This document shows positions 25,242 to 34,492 of a stretch of DNA of 64,000 nt, one piece after another. Where the stretch lies: positions 1 to 64,000 of the forward strand of contig NZ_FNDQ01000010.1 in assembly GCF_900099675.1 (NCBI RefSeq), in the 5' to 3' direction. The notes beneath the pieces were generated by a model. It worked only from the letters and a program-made list of their open reading frames with translations, did no database searches and had not been told where the DNA came from. The DNA comes from Myroides phaeus. Its GTDB lineage: Bacteria > Bacteroidota > Bacteroidia > Flavobacteriales > Flavobacteriaceae. The position numbers and the translations under genes are program-made. Each line of letters starts with the position of its first letter. Within the stretch, counting starts at the first letter, position 1.

Positions 25242-26288
25242 ATGGCACAAATTAATTTTGGAGGAGTAGTAGAAAATGTGGTAATGCGTGAAGAGTTTAC
25301 GCTTACGCGAGCAAAAGAGGTTTTAAAAAACGAAAAGATTGCTGTAATCGGTTACGGAGTACAAGGACCTGGACAAGCGTTAAACTTGAGAGACAATGGG
25401 TTTGATGTAATTGTAGGACAACGCAAAGGAACCCCTACTTGGGATAAAGCACTGTCTGATGGATGGAAAGAAGGAGAGAGTTTATTTGACTTAGAAACAG
25501 CCTGTGAAAAAGGTACTGTACTGATGAATTTATTATCTGATGCAGGTCAAATTCACACTTGGGAGATGGTGAAAAAACACTTAACACCAGGAAAAGCATT
25601 GTATTTTTCTCATGGTTTTGGAATTGCTTTTAGTGATAAAACAGGAATTGTTCCTCCTACTGATGTAGATGTGTTTTTAGTAGCACCAAAAGGATCTGGA
25701 ACATCACTGAGAAGTTTGTTTTTAGAGGGATGTGGACTTAATTCAAGTTTTGCCGTAGAACAAGATGCAACGGGCAATGCCAGAGAAAGAGCCTTAGCTA
25801 TTGGTATTGCTATTGGTTCAGGTTATTTATTTGAGACTACTTTTCAAAAAGAGGCTTATAGCGATTTAACAGGTGAGAGAGGTGTATTAATGGGAGCTAT
25901 TGCGGGTATTTTTGAAGCTCAATATAATGTATTAAGACAACGAGGGCATTCGCCAAGTGAGGCATTTAACGAAACAGTAGAAGAGTTAACACAAAGCTTA
26001 ATGCCGTTAATAGCAGATAAAGGTATGGACTGGATGTATGCTAATTGTTCAACTACAGCACAACGTGGAGCTTTAGATTGGAAAGATAAATTCAGAGATG
26101 CTACTACTCCTGTATTAAATGATTTATATGATAGTGTAGCATCAGGTAAGGAAGCAGAGATTGTTATTGAAGCAAATAGTAAACCAGATTACAGAGTAAA
26201 ATTAGAAGTAGAATTAGAAACTTTACGTCAAAGTGAGTTATGGCAAACAGGCGTAGAAGTTCGAAAATTAAGACCATCAAAAGCATGA
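25242..26288 (+). CDS. ilvC: Ketol-acid reductoisomerase IlvC
   Basis: IlvC isomerises and reduces acetolactate or acetohydroxybutyrate with NADPH and Mg. The 348-residue length suits the short class with a few extra terminal residues. The nucleotide motif is IAVIGYGVQGPGQALNLRDN (about 32-51). The catalytic C-terminal part has YSDLTGERGVLMGAIAGIFE (metal-binding Asp and Glu) and FNETVEELTQ. The stop codon overlaps the start of ilvA by four bases (ATGA), so translation is probably coupled. Confidence 0.94.
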   Translation: MAQINFGGVVENVVMREEFTLTRAKEVLKNEKIAVIGYGVQGPGQALNLRDNGFDVIVGQRKGTPTWDKALSDGWKEGESLFDLETACEKGTVLMNLLSDAGQIHTWEMVKKHLTPGKALYFSHGFGIAFSDKTGIVPPTDVDVFLVAPKGSGTSLRSLFLEGCGLNSSFAVEQDATGNARERALAIGIAIGSGYLFETTFQKEAYSDLTGERGVLMGAIAGIFEAQYNVLRQRGHSPSEAFNETVEELTQSLMPLIADKGMDWMYANCSTTAQRGALDWKDKFRDATTPVLNDLYDSVASGKEAEIVIEANSKPDYRVKLEVELETLRQSELWQTGVEVRKLRPSKA

Positions 26289-27529
26289 GTTTATTAACTA
26301 AAGTTTATCAAGCCCAAAAAAATATATTAGGCGTAGCGGTACATACACCTCTTGTCAAGAATGAAAATCTAAGTGTTGCCTTTGAAGCTAATGTTTATTT
26401 AAAAAGAGAAGATTTACAACCCGTTCGTTCTTATAAGTTAAGAGGAGCATTTAATAAAATAGTATCCTTGTCTGCCGCAGAGCAGGCAAGGGGGGTAGTC
26501 TGTGCCAGTGCTGGAAACCACGCGCAAGGTGTAGCTTATGCTTGTCATCAGTTGAATATTCAAGCAACAATCTATATGCCAGTAACGACACCACAGCAAA
26601 AAGTAAAACAAGTCAAATTATTTGGTAAAGATAAAGTTGAGGTGATTTTAAGTGGAGATACATTTGACGACGCTTTTTATCAAGCAAGTGAGCATTGTAC
26701 GGCCAATCAAGCTGTGTTTATTCATCCCTTTGACGATGAATATGTAATAGCAGGACAAGGTACAGTCGGCTTAGAAATGTTACAAGATACAACTCTACCG
26801 ATAGACTATGTGTTTGTACCTATTGGAGGAGGAGGCTTAGCATCAGGTATTTGTACCGTATTTGAAGAGTTAAGTCCTACTACAAAAATTATAGGTGTAG
26901 AGCCAATGGGCGCAACATCAATGAAAACTTCTATTGAGAATAAGGAAAATACAACATTGCTATCAATAGATAAATTTGTAGATGGGGCAGCAGTTAAACG
27001 CGTGGGGGATTTACCTTTTGAAATCTGTAGCAACAAATTGTCTGATGTACTTGCCATTCCAGAAGGAAAAGTGTGTACTGAAATATTGCGATTATATAAT
27101 GAAGATGCTCTTGTAGTAGAGCCTGCAGGTGCGTTGTCTATTGCAGCTTTGGAACAATATAAAGAAGTGATTAAAGGTAAAAATGTAGTCTGTGTAGTAA
27201 GCGGAAGTAATAACGACATCACCCGTACAGAAGAAATTAAAGAAAGATCCTTATTGTATGAGGGATTAAAACATTATTTCATCATAAATTTCCCACAACG
27301 TCCAGGGGCTTTAAAGAAATTTGTAAACTGTGTTTTAGGAGAAAACGACGATATTACTTATTTTCAATTTACGAAGAAAAATAGCAGAGAAAGTGGTCCT
27401 GCTGTGGTTGGCGTAGAGCTTAAAAATTCGGAAGATTTTTTAATGTTAGAACAGCAATTAAAAACCCATAATTTTAGCTACAGATATCTGAATGGCAATG
27501 AAGATTTGTTTACACAGTTAATAGGGTAG
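26285..27529 (+). CDS. ilvA: Biosynthetic threonine dehydratase IlvA
   Basis: IlvA deaminates threonine to 2-oxobutyrate, the entry to isoleucine. I use the Met at 26285 overlapping the ilvC stop; a longer frame from 26240 would lie inside ilvC. The 414-residue protein has the PLP lysine in RSYKLRGAFNKI, SAGNHAQGVAYA, the glycine loop PIGGGGLASGICTVFEE, and SGSNNDITR. The C-terminal ACT-like regulatory domain (about 335-414: FIINFPQRPGALKKFVNCVL) allows feedback by isoleucine. This is a one-ACT form, shorter than E. coli IlvA. Its place in the ilv operon links it to the thr operon 32 kb away. Confidence 0.95.
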   Translation: MSLLTKVYQAQKNILGVAVHTPLVKNENLSVAFEANVYLKREDLQPVRSYKLRGAFNKIVSLSAAEQARGVVCASAGNHAQGVAYACHQLNIQATIYMPVTTPQQKVKQVKLFGKDKVEVILSGDTFDDAFYQASEHCTANQAVFIHPFDDEYVIAGQGTVGLEMLQDTTLPIDYVFVPIGGGGLASGICTVFEELSPTTKIIGVEPMGATSMKTSIENKENTTLLSIDKFVDGAAVKRVGDLPFEICSNKLSDVLAIPEGKVCTEILRLYNEDALVVEPAGALSIAALEQYKEVIKGKNVVCVVSGSNNDITRTEEIKERSLLYEGLKHYFIINFPQRPGALKKFVNCVLGENDDITYFQFTKKNSRESGPAVVGVELKNSEDFLMLEQQLKTHNFSYRYLNGNEDLFTQLIG

Positions 27530-27863
27530 AAGAGTTACGTTGCTCTAAGCTTTAACTTGTTGTTAGTTAGAAAAAATAGTATGATTACTGATTAGTATTA
27601 TAGAAGTTAAGAATGAATTACGGGGAGGTAGATTAATTAGAAGAGGAAATTTTTTTTATAAATAGGTTGAAATAAAAGAGTATATATTGAGGTTTTAATT
27701 ACTTAAAGTGTACTATGCTATAAAATGGATGAGAATATGAAAGAATAGCATTAAAAAAGTGTAGTCTATAGAAAGTGTATTGATAAAACAAAGAAGTTTG
27801 AATGTGGAACAAAATCAAATAGGTTTTTTCTATAAAAACACTCTTCCTTCCGTTTGTATTAAT
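27530..27863. other. Gene-free AT-rich spacer
   Basis: I see no clear terminator after ilvA and no ORF. Purine-rich and low in structure. Confidence 0.4.
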
Positions 27864-27871
27864 TATGTTTG
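27864..27871 (+). promoter_or_regulatory. -7 promoter element overlapping an upstream ATG
   Basis: TATGTTTG matches TAnnTTTG. It contains the ATG at 27865, so transcription should start after that codon. This favours the later start at 27895. Confidence 0.4.
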
Positions 27872-27894
27872 TGTTTGAAAATCAACAAAGAATT

Positions 27895-28434
27895 ATGGTA
27901 TCAGATAGGTTAACTTCTAAAACAAAAGAGTACTTAAGTAAAAACTTTACAAGTGATTTTATAAAAGCATCACTCCAAACAGCATATGATATTTTAAAAC
28001 AATATTATAAAGTATTCTCGATTGAAGAAGTAGGTGAAGAGCAAAGTAAACCAACATCGGAATTTGTTCAAGTTAATAATGAACAAGGAAATCTAACTCC
28101 TCAAGTTAGAACATTGATTATATCTTATTTAAGTACGTTTAAGTTTACTGAAAATGATATACTGTCTTTAACGATTGCCTATGTGAATTCGATGAGCTAT
28201 GATAAAGCAGCAGTCTGTTTAATTGACAATAATGATGAGGGGAACATACAAGAGTTATATGAAGTGCTAATTGAAAAGCGTGTAAGTGCAGAGTTGCCTA
28301 CTTATTTGAAAGTGGTATTGGTTGAATCAATGGCGATGTTCTGTGCAGAGTTTGATATTTCAAGGGGGCTATTAGATAATGAATATTTTATAGACTTATT
28401 GCCTGTGTATTGTACATTTAATAACTGTAATTAG
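27895..28434 (+). CDS. Hypothetical helical protein, 179 aa
   Basis: I start at 27895 (MVSDRLTSKTKEYLSKNFTS) because the ATG at 27865 lies inside a likely promoter box. The protein is soluble and mostly helical, without signal peptide or membrane span. The second half carries hydrophobic helices (LTIAYVNSMSYDKAAVCLID and LKVVLVESMAMFCAEFDISR) and ends in a Cys- and Asn-rich tail (VYCTFNNCN). I do not recognise a family. An AraC regulator follows 41 bp downstream on the same strand, then the HOCl-resistance-type gene rclC. A link to stress response is possible but unproven. Confidence 0.5.
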   Translation: MVSDRLTSKTKEYLSKNFTSDFIKASLQTAYDILKQYYKVFSIEEVGEEQSKPTSEFVQVNNEQGNLTPQVRTLIISYLSTFKFTENDILSLTIAYVNSMSYDKAAVCLIDNNDEGNIQELYEVLIEKRVSAELPTYLKVVLVESMAMFCAEFDISRGLLDNEYFIDLLPVYCTFNNCN

Positions 28435-28475
28435 TGTTCATATAGAGAATACATTTGTTTTAAAAAACAAACTAT

Positions 28476-29297
28476 ATGCAAGAAGCTGGCATTGAGGTAA
28501 TAAAAGAATTTAAGAAAGGCGATTTTAGGATAGAGAATTCGCCGTTATATACTTTATTGTTTCTTAAAGGAGATATTTGTTTTAGCATTGATGGAATACC
28601 TTATACTTCAAATTATTATACGATTATTTTTTTAACGCCTTTTCAGGTTTTTGAAATTGTCAAGGGACATCTACATCAACTGATTTTATTTCATGGAGAT
28701 TTTTATTGTATAGAATACCATAAAAAAGAAGTTGCGTGTAATGGTTTGTTGTTTAATAATATTTATTTAACGCCTTTTATAAGAGTAGATGTTAGTTTAT
28801 TTGAAGAATTAGAAATGATTAGCGAGAAGATGCAAAAATTATTAGTTAAGCCTTCAAATTATGACGAACCTATTTTAAAAAGTTATCTTCAATTGGTATT
28901 AGCATTATGTAGTAAGGAAAAACTAAATGAAATTGCGTTAATTGAAAATAATGAGCTTCTTTTGTTAGAAGACCTTACATTTCAGAATGAGTTAGAACAG
29001 TTTTTTATTGAACAACGCGAAGTTTCTTTTTATGCAGAAAGATTGGGTATATCTGTTAATTCACTTAGTAAGAAAGTGAAGAAACAATATGGAAAGAGTC
29101 CATCTTCTATGATTCGAGAACGTGTTATACTAGAAGCAAAAAAACTATTACATTTGACAACTAAGCCAATTAAAGAAATTGCGTCAATTCTCAATTTTGA
29201 AGATGAGTATTATTTTAGTCGCTACTTTAAAAAAGCTGTAGGCTCATCGCCTAAGAACTATCGGGAGAGTGTAGGAATTTCAAGAGTAGCACAATAG
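28476..29297 (+). CDS. AraC-family transcriptional regulator
   Basis: This is a 273-residue regulator. The N-terminal half (1-150) looks like a cupin-type sensor with several cysteines (GDICFSIDG, FYCIEYHKKEVACNG). The C-terminal 100 residues form two helix-turn-helix units: FYAERLGISVNSLSKKVKKQ, then IKEIASILNFEDEYYFSRYF ending in KKAVGSSPKNYR. It sits directly before an RclC homologue in the same direction. In E. coli the HOCl-sensing AraC regulator RclR is encoded next to rclABC. The cysteines would fit a redox sensor, but homology to RclR itself cannot be judged here. Confidence 0.88.
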   Translation: MQEAGIEVIKEFKKGDFRIENSPLYTLLFLKGDICFSIDGIPYTSNYYTIIFLTPFQVFEIVKGHLHQLILFHGDFYCIEYHKKEVACNGLLFNNIYLTPFIRVDVSLFEELEMISEKMQKLLVKPSNYDEPILKSYLQLVLALCSKEKLNEIALIENNELLLLEDLTFQNELEQFFIEQREVSFYAERLGISVNSLSKKVKKQYGKSPSSMIRERVILEAKKLLHLTTKPIKEIASILNFEDEYYFSRYFKKAVGSSPKNYRESVGISRVAQ

Positions 29298-29345
29298 TCC
29301 ATTTTTATTCCCTTTTCATCCATTTTATGACAATACATCATACTA

Positions 29346-29353
29346 TATTTTTG
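29346..29353 (+). promoter_or_regulatory. -7 promoter element of rclC
   Basis: TATTTTTG matches TAnnTTTG and ends 16 bp before the rclC start codon. rclC therefore probably has its own promoter, controlled by the upstream AraC gene. Confidence 0.5.
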
Positions 29354-29369
29354 CTTAAAAATAAGAAAT

Positions 29370-29969
29370 ATGAAAAATATAGTAGATCAACTTGTTAAAC
29401 TGCAAGGTCAGTTTTTTAATGTTATGCGTATTGCAATTTTTGTTGTAATGGCTTGGATTGGTGGATTAAAAGCTTTTCAATATGAGGCAGATGGTATTGT
29501 TCCGTTTGTCACAAACAGTCCTTTTATGAGTTTTTTTTATCACAATAGCAATAAGGTTGAACAAGACCACTATGGAAAAGAAGTTGCTTCTTACACCTTG
29601 CATAAAAATCCAGAAGGTAAGACTGTACAAGCTAATATAGAATGGCATAAAGAAAATGGAACTTATGTGTTTTCTTATGTATTGGGAGTTGTAATAGTTA
29701 GTATTGGTACTCTTGTTTTACTAGGTATTTGGTTTCCAAAAATAGGATTGTTAGGAGGTTTTTTGACAGTAGGAATGTCTTTTGTGACATTATCTTTTTT
29801 AATAACTACTCCAGAAGTCTATGTTCCAAATTTAGGAGGAGATTTTCCAACGCCTCAATATGGGTTTCCATATTTATCAGGAGCAGGGCGATTAGTTTTA
29901 AAAGATATTATTATGCTAGCTGGTGGTTTGTTGCTTATGGGAGAAAGTGCCAGACAAATTAAACAATAA
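29370..29969 (+). CDS. rclC: RclC/YkgB-family inner-membrane protein (DUF417)
   Basis: This 199-residue membrane protein is very like E. coli RclC, part of the reactive-chlorine resistance system. Shared landmarks are the first membrane helix (MRIAIFVVMAWIGGLKAFQY), EADGIVPFVTNSPFMSFFYH, TLSFLITTPEVYVPNLGG, and near the end YGFPYLSGAGRLVLKDIIML. Four hydrophobic segments are visible (about 17-35, 90-112, 118-140, 170-190), with a polar loop after the first. The molecular role of RclC is not clear in the literature I know. There is no rclA or rclB in this window. The adjacent AraC gene suggests stress-induced expression. Confidence 0.9.
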   Translation: MKNIVDQLVKLQGQFFNVMRIAIFVVMAWIGGLKAFQYEADGIVPFVTNSPFMSFFYHNSNKVEQDHYGKEVASYTLHKNPEGKTVQANIEWHKENGTYVFSYVLGVVIVSIGTLVLLGIWFPKIGLLGGFLTVGMSFVTLSFLITTPEVYVPNLGGDFPTPQYGFPYLSGAGRLVLKDIIMLAGGLLLMGESARQIKQ

Positions 29970-30017
29970 TATATAATAAGGTATTCAAGTATAAATTAAA
30001 TTACTTTTAAGCATAAC

Positions 30018-30057
30018 AAAAAAGTCGGTTAAATTATCTATTTAACCGACTTTTTTT
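30018..30057. terminator. Bidirectional intrinsic terminator
   Basis: The stem AAAGTCGGTTAAA and its complement has A and T tracts at both ends. It separates the convergent rclC and nitroreductase genes. Confidence 0.85.
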
Positions 30058-30071
30058 GTTTTTTCGTTATA

Positions 30072-30704
30072 CTATAAACGAGTAATTAATTCTTCTTGAG
30101 GAATACGTGATTTTTTTAGAGAAACATTCCAATCGTTTGCTTCATCTCTATATCCAATATACATCATCAACGTACTTTTTAGTCCTTTTTCTCTTAGTTC
30201 TAGAACTTCATCAATCATTTTATTATTAAACCCTTCAGCAGGCGTACTATCAATTTTAAGTTCAGCTGCTTGTGCTAAGGCAATTCCTAATGCAATATAA
30301 GTTTGTTTTGCTGTATGATTAAAATTAGCTTCTTCAGAGATGTCTTTGAAAGATTGTTTTAGTTGATCTGTATAACTGTTGAAACGACCTCTAGGTAGTC
30401 CTTTCACATCAGTCATTAAGTTGTACACATTATCAATTTTCTCATCGGAGTATTTGTCCCAAGCTGCAAATACAATAATATGAGAGCAATCGCGTACACA
30501 TTCAGGATTTAATGCATAAGGTACTAACTTATCTTTAATATCTTGATTTTCTATTACAAATATTCTAAATGGTTGTAAACCAGAAGAAGAAGGAGCCAAT
30601 GTAATTGCTTCTAATATCTTTTGTAAATCTTCTTCTGATACTTTTTTTGTAGGGTCGTATGCTTTAGTTGCATATCTCCATTTTAAATTATCTATCAATG
30701 TCAT
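30072..30704 (-). CDS. Nitroreductase-family NAD(P)H oxidoreductase
   Basis: This 210-residue FMN-dependent enzyme is of the NfsB/dihydropteridine-reductase type. Its signatures are LKWRYATKAYDPTKKVSEED (FMN contact at the R-x-A-T-K start), LAPSSSGLQPFRIFVIEN (flavin and substrate loop), ALGIALAQAAELKIDSTPAE and GF (dimer and FMN region), and GYRDEANDW near the end. These enzymes reduce nitroaromatics, quinones or similar electron acceptors; the natural substrate is not predictable. It faces rclC across a shared terminator. Confidence 0.9.
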   Translation of the reverse strand: MTLIDNLKWRYATKAYDPTKKVSEEDLQKILEAITLAPSSSGLQPFRIFVIENQDIKDKLVPYALNPECVRDCSHIIVFAAWDKYSDEKIDNVYNLMTDVKGLPRGRFNSYTDQLKQSFKDISEEANFNHTAKQTYIALGIALAQAAELKIDSTPAEGFNNKMIDEVLELREKGLKSTLMMYIGYRDEANDWNVSLKKSRIPQEELITRL

Positions 30705-31108
30705 TATAATAAAGTTTGATTACTCAAAATGAGTGATTTTTATTTGTTAGCAATTTACAAAATATGTAAGTAATGAGACTAATAATTTAGTTTACTTTAA
30801 GATTAGAACTCTGATTTATAAATAATCTATTATTGATTAAATTTTAAAAGAGGCTTTTTATCTAAAAAAAATGAAATGTCATTGTTTTGAATGATAAGTG
30901 ATATTAATATTTTTGGTTTAAATAAAATATTATGTATTATGATTTGTTTTTTTAGATTTTTTATTGTTTATAATTATATTTTAAGTTAATTTGTGCTATA
31001 TAATAACTATTGCTTTAGAGATGACAATATTACGAGACAGAAAATAGTATTTATAGTTTGATGTAGTAAAGTTTGTCTTTATGGATTTACTTAATATTTA
31101 TAATAGGA
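30705..31108. other. AT-rich intergenic region between divergent genes
   Basis: This probably holds the promoters of the nitroreductase gene (leftward) and the MORN-like gene (rightward). No ORF or RNA is supported. Confidence 0.4.
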
Positions 31109-31948
31109 ATGAAAAAGTTAGATGTAATATGTAATAACCGAATTGTTCTAAATGGAATGTATTTTTTTAGAACAGATGCAATTACAAGTGGACAACCTGT
31201 ACAGATAAATAGAGTGAAAGATTTTGTGCAGTATAATGTTTTATGTGAAAAAGGAGTAGATAATTTATCTACTGAAGAAAGACATCTGTTAAGACAAGTG
31301 CTTTCAGATAATGAAGAAGTTTTTTTAAAGGAAGGTAGTTATCTCGTAGATACGCTTACAAACTATTGGGAGTTTAATGTAGATAGCAAGAATAGAATAG
31401 TAGGTAACTCATATTTTAATGATATTGTTGATGATATGAAGTATTGGTTGATTTTTGAAGAGGGGATTGCTGTTAAGGGAAAATTAACGATTAAGAATGT
31501 AGTTGTATCAACATTTCATTATAATAATGAAATATTGTGTCTTCGTTATTTTGGTGAAAATGATTTATTACTTTCCCAAACAGAGATATTTGTGAATTTA
31601 TTGAATCAAGACAATATTACATGCACATCTTATTATAAAAATGGTGAAGTTATGCGCATTGAGAACAGTATTGATCAAAGTATTATTACCTATTATGAAA
31701 CTGGAAATTTAGAAAGTGAGCAAAATCTGAGTGAACAATGGTCGAAATTTTATAATGAAAATGGATTGATTTGCAGTGAGATGTATTATTTAGAGGAAGT
31801 TAAAACTATAATAACTTATTCAAAAGGTATAATAACAAAAAAAATAGAAGTTTCAGAAGAAGAAAATAAGAATTATTACTTTAAAAATGGAGTGTTAAGT
31901 TCGTTTGAAGTCTGTAATAATGCAACAAATGAAGTAACTATTTATTGA
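31109..31948 (+). CDS. Hypothetical protein with MORN/YwqK-like C-terminal repeats
   Basis: I use the ATG at 31109 (MKKLDVICNNRIVLNGMYFF), since the longer frame needs a TTG start at 31073. The 279-residue cytoplasmic protein has an N-terminal beta-rich part and, from about 185, repeats of the form Y-x-NG-x-x-x-x-E: YYKNGEVMRIE, YYETGNLESEQN, FYNENGLICSEMYY, YYFKNGVLSSFE. Such toxin-antitoxin-YwqK-like MORN variants are common in Bacteroidetes and usually mediate protein or membrane contacts. No signal peptide is seen. Function unknown. Confidence 0.6.
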   Translation: MKKLDVICNNRIVLNGMYFFRTDAITSGQPVQINRVKDFVQYNVLCEKGVDNLSTEERHLLRQVLSDNEEVFLKEGSYLVDTLTNYWEFNVDSKNRIVGNSYFNDIVDDMKYWLIFEEGIAVKGKLTIKNVVVSTFHYNNEILCLRYFGENDLLLSQTEIFVNLLNQDNITCTSYYKNGEVMRIENSIDQSIITYYETGNLESEQNLSEQWSKFYNENGLICSEMYYLEEVKTIITYSKGIITKKIEVSEEENKNYYFKNGVLSSFEVCNNATNEVTIY

Positions 31949-32421
31949 GCTGAAGGTATTTTAGTAAGAAATAATTTGGTAAAAAAAGAATTCGTTTAAT
32001 TTTTTAAAATAATTTTATTAGTACTTTAAAAGTATTTGGTTTTAAACCATTGGTTTGTAGGTTATTAAATGATATAGCTGTAAGTTTATAAAAAAACACA
32101 CAAAATAGTGTGGAATAATAAAATTATTCTGTAATATTGCACTGTTAACAAAATCTGTTATTTGTTAACCTACTCCCTCTGCAGGCTTCCAATTCTGCTT
32201 AGGGAGATTTTTTTTATACCATTTTTTAAAAAAGCTCTTGTTGTTTATCTCTTTTACTTTCAAAGTGTTTTTGTCTTAAAAAGATACTGTCATATTCATT
32301 TTTTTATATAGTATTATAGTTATATACAATTAGAGAAGATATAATACGATTATATTAAATTATGAATTTAAATAAATTTCTAAATACGAATTTATTAAGG
32401 GTAAATTATTAGTTTTGTTAA
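31949..32421. other. Intergenic region with several hairpins; possible small RNA
   Basis: From about 32090 the sequence shows CACACAAAATAGTGTG, then GTTAACAAAATCTGTTATTT before another GTTAAC, then a terminator at 32173-32215. The series of hairpins without an ORF could be a small RNA ending at the terminator. I could not match it to a known RNA family. Confidence 0.3.
32173..32215 (+). terminator. Orphan terminator-like hairpin
   Basis: CTCCCT (32173-32178) pairs with AGGGAG (32201-32206), and an inner GCAG pairs with CTGC. A run of eight or more T follows. The nearest upstream gene ends 220 bp earlier. Confidence 0.6.
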
Positions 32422-34476
32422 ATGACTTACCCTGTTTTTAGAATTAGCAAACTTTTTATATACTTAAGTCTTTTAAGTGTAATATTTTTATTGGTAAATT
32501 GTTCAAATCCAAAAATCAAGACAGAAACTGATTTAGAACAATTATATGCGTATAAATATAGTAATCATCATAGAGATAGTTTAGCAGCGGTAATACAACC
32601 AGATTTTAAACGTGTTATGAATCTTTCAAATACGGAGAGTAATCGTATGGCTATGGATACTGTTTTAATGAAGTTGCGATGGACACGAGATTCGGTGTCT
32701 TTTAGAGCACTTGCCACTCGATCTAAAAAGTATGCACTTGCGCGTAGAGATGATTATGCTTTAGCTAAGGTTTATAATAATATTGGTATGTATTATCATA
32801 ATATGGAAATGTTGGATAGTACATTTTATTATTATTTATTAGCAGAAAACATATACAAAAACTTAAATGATAGCGTGCGTATTGGTGAAAATCAATTTTA
32901 TCAAGCAAGATTATTATTTGAAATGGGCTTGTATTTGGAAAGCGAAGTTAAAGTTTCCAATTCGTTATCACTATTAAGAAATTCTATAAATAACCCGGTT
33001 CCTTTCGAAGCAAATCAGTTAATGGCATTGTGTCTTATGGAACATAATGACTATAAAGAAGGAGAACGCTATTTTCTTCAGGCCTTAGATTTGATGGAGA
33101 AAGATTACAAGAAAAAGCAAGTACTTGATGAAGGTAATTTAAAAGTAGCTTTAGCAGCTGTTTACGGAAATTTAGCAGCTGTTTATTTAAAACAAGAAAA
33201 GTTTCAAAATTCATATGAATATGCGGAGAAAGGATTGAGCTATTTATCAGTAAATGATTATCCAATTTTAATATCTTTTCTTGAAACAACAAAGGCGATT
33301 GCATCATTTGAACTTACAGGAGATAAGAATAATTTTAAAATTATTGAAAATAACTTTAAAATAGATTCAACATTAGGACATATTCATAGAATGTTTATAA
33401 CAGGTAATGATCTTGCTCACTTATATCTTGAATCAGGGGATCGTGAACGTGCGCTTGTGTGGGGAAGAAAAATATATAATTTAGTAAAAGAACAGGATTT
33501 GAAAGTGTTAGAGCGTCAAGCTCTTGAGTTCATTCTTCTTAATGAGGATCATAAGTTTAAAAATGAAGTGGATCACTTGATACACTTAAATAGAGAAATT
33601 CAAGAGCAAGATAATAATACACGTAACAGATTTGCTCGTATAGCTTATGAAACAGAGTTGATAATAGCTGAAAATGATCATTTAAAAGGTGTTATTTACC
33701 TAATAACTATTACAGGGATATCTGTAGTGATTGTGTTAATTCTATTTTTTTATGTTGCACGTTTAAGAAGTAAAAACAGGGCATTAAAGTTAATTGAAGG
33801 ACAAAAGAAAGCTAATGAGAGTATTTATCAATTGATTATTGATAAAAATAATATAGCTACTGAAGTGAAAAGAGCAGAAAGAAATCGTATAGCTAAAGAT
33901 CTACATGATGGTATTGTCAATGGAATTTTTACAATACGGTTTAATTTACAACAGATAGAATGTAATAATGAAGATTTAAAAAATGTATTAGTTGAAGAGT
34001 TGAAAAAGCTGGAAATTGGTACACGTGATTTATCACATTCTTTGCGAAATGTTGATTTGTTTAAAGACAATAAATTTATAGAGATAATAAAGGAGTTAGT
34101 AAACTTGCAGAAGAATGAATGGAATACATGTTTTTGTGTGTATGAAAAAAATGATGTTGATTTAGAAGTTTTCTCTTCTTCTCAAAAGGTAAATATTTAT
34201 TATATTATAAAAGAAGCACTTCAAAATGTTAATAAACATTCACAGGCATCAAAATGTATTGTGAACTTTGTTAATATTGATGATGGTGTATTGTGTAGTA
34301 TTAGTGATAATGGCGTCGGATTCTTAATAGGGAATAGTAATGGTATTGGGTTGAATAATATGAAAGAAAGGGCTTCTTTCTTAAAAACAAATTTAAAGGT
34401 AGAGTCTTTTGAAGGTAAAGGAACTACGATAAGCTTTTTAATAAAGACTACTGAAGAATTTAAAAAGGATATATAA
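32422..34476 (+). CDS. TPR-containing sensor histidine kinase (HisKA_3 type)
   Basis: This is a 684-residue NarX/DegS-class kinase. The N-terminus (YLSLLSVIFLLVNC) looks like a lipoprotein signal with Cys 27, followed by an extracytoplasmic or periplasmic TPR region (about 60-400: YNNIGMYYHNMEMLDSTFYY, YGNLAAVYLKQEKFQNSYEY). A membrane helix is near 428-448 (LITITGISVVIVLILFFYVA). The HisKA_3 dimerisation helix contains the phospho-acceptor His in AERNRIAKDLHDGIVNGIFT (about 494). The ATPase domain has an N box in YIIKEALQNVNKHS, then SDNGVGF and GIGLNNMKERA. No response regulator is adjacent, so its partner (normally a NarL-type protein) is encoded elsewhere. The following gene starts 16 bp downstream. 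Confidence 0.88.
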   Translation: MTYPVFRISKLFIYLSLLSVIFLLVNCSNPKIKTETDLEQLYAYKYSNHHRDSLAAVIQPDFKRVMNLSNTESNRMAMDTVLMKLRWTRDSVSFRALATRSKKYALARRDDYALAKVYNNIGMYYHNMEMLDSTFYYYLLAENIYKNLNDSVRIGENQFYQARLLFEMGLYLESEVKVSNSLSLLRNSINNPVPFEANQLMALCLMEHNDYKEGERYFLQALDLMEKDYKKKQVLDEGNLKVALAAVYGNLAAVYLKQEKFQNSYEYAEKGLSYLSVNDYPILISFLETTKAIASFELTGDKNNFKIIENNFKIDSTLGHIHRMFITGNDLAHLYLESGDRERALVWGRKIYNLVKEQDLKVLERQALEFILLNEDHKFKNEVDHLIHLNREIQEQDNNTRNRFARIAYETELIIAENDHLKGVIYLITITGISVVIVLILFFYVARLRSKNRALKLIEGQKKANESIYQLIIDKNNIATEVKRAERNRIAKDLHDGIVNGIFTIRFNLQQIECNNEDLKNVLVEELKKLEIGTRDLSHSLRNVDLFKDNKFIEIIKELVNLQKNEWNTCFCVYEKNDVDLEVFSSSQKVNIYYIIKEALQNVNKHSQASKCIVNFVNIDDGVLCSISDNGVGFLIGNSNGIGLNNMKERASFLKTNLKVESFEGKGTTISFLIKTTEEFKKDI

Positions 34477-34492
34477 GCAATTAAATTAATTA

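Noticed and set aside
29729-29962. Second plus-strand frame inside rclC
   Set aside because: Out-of-frame shadow of a strongly conserved gene.
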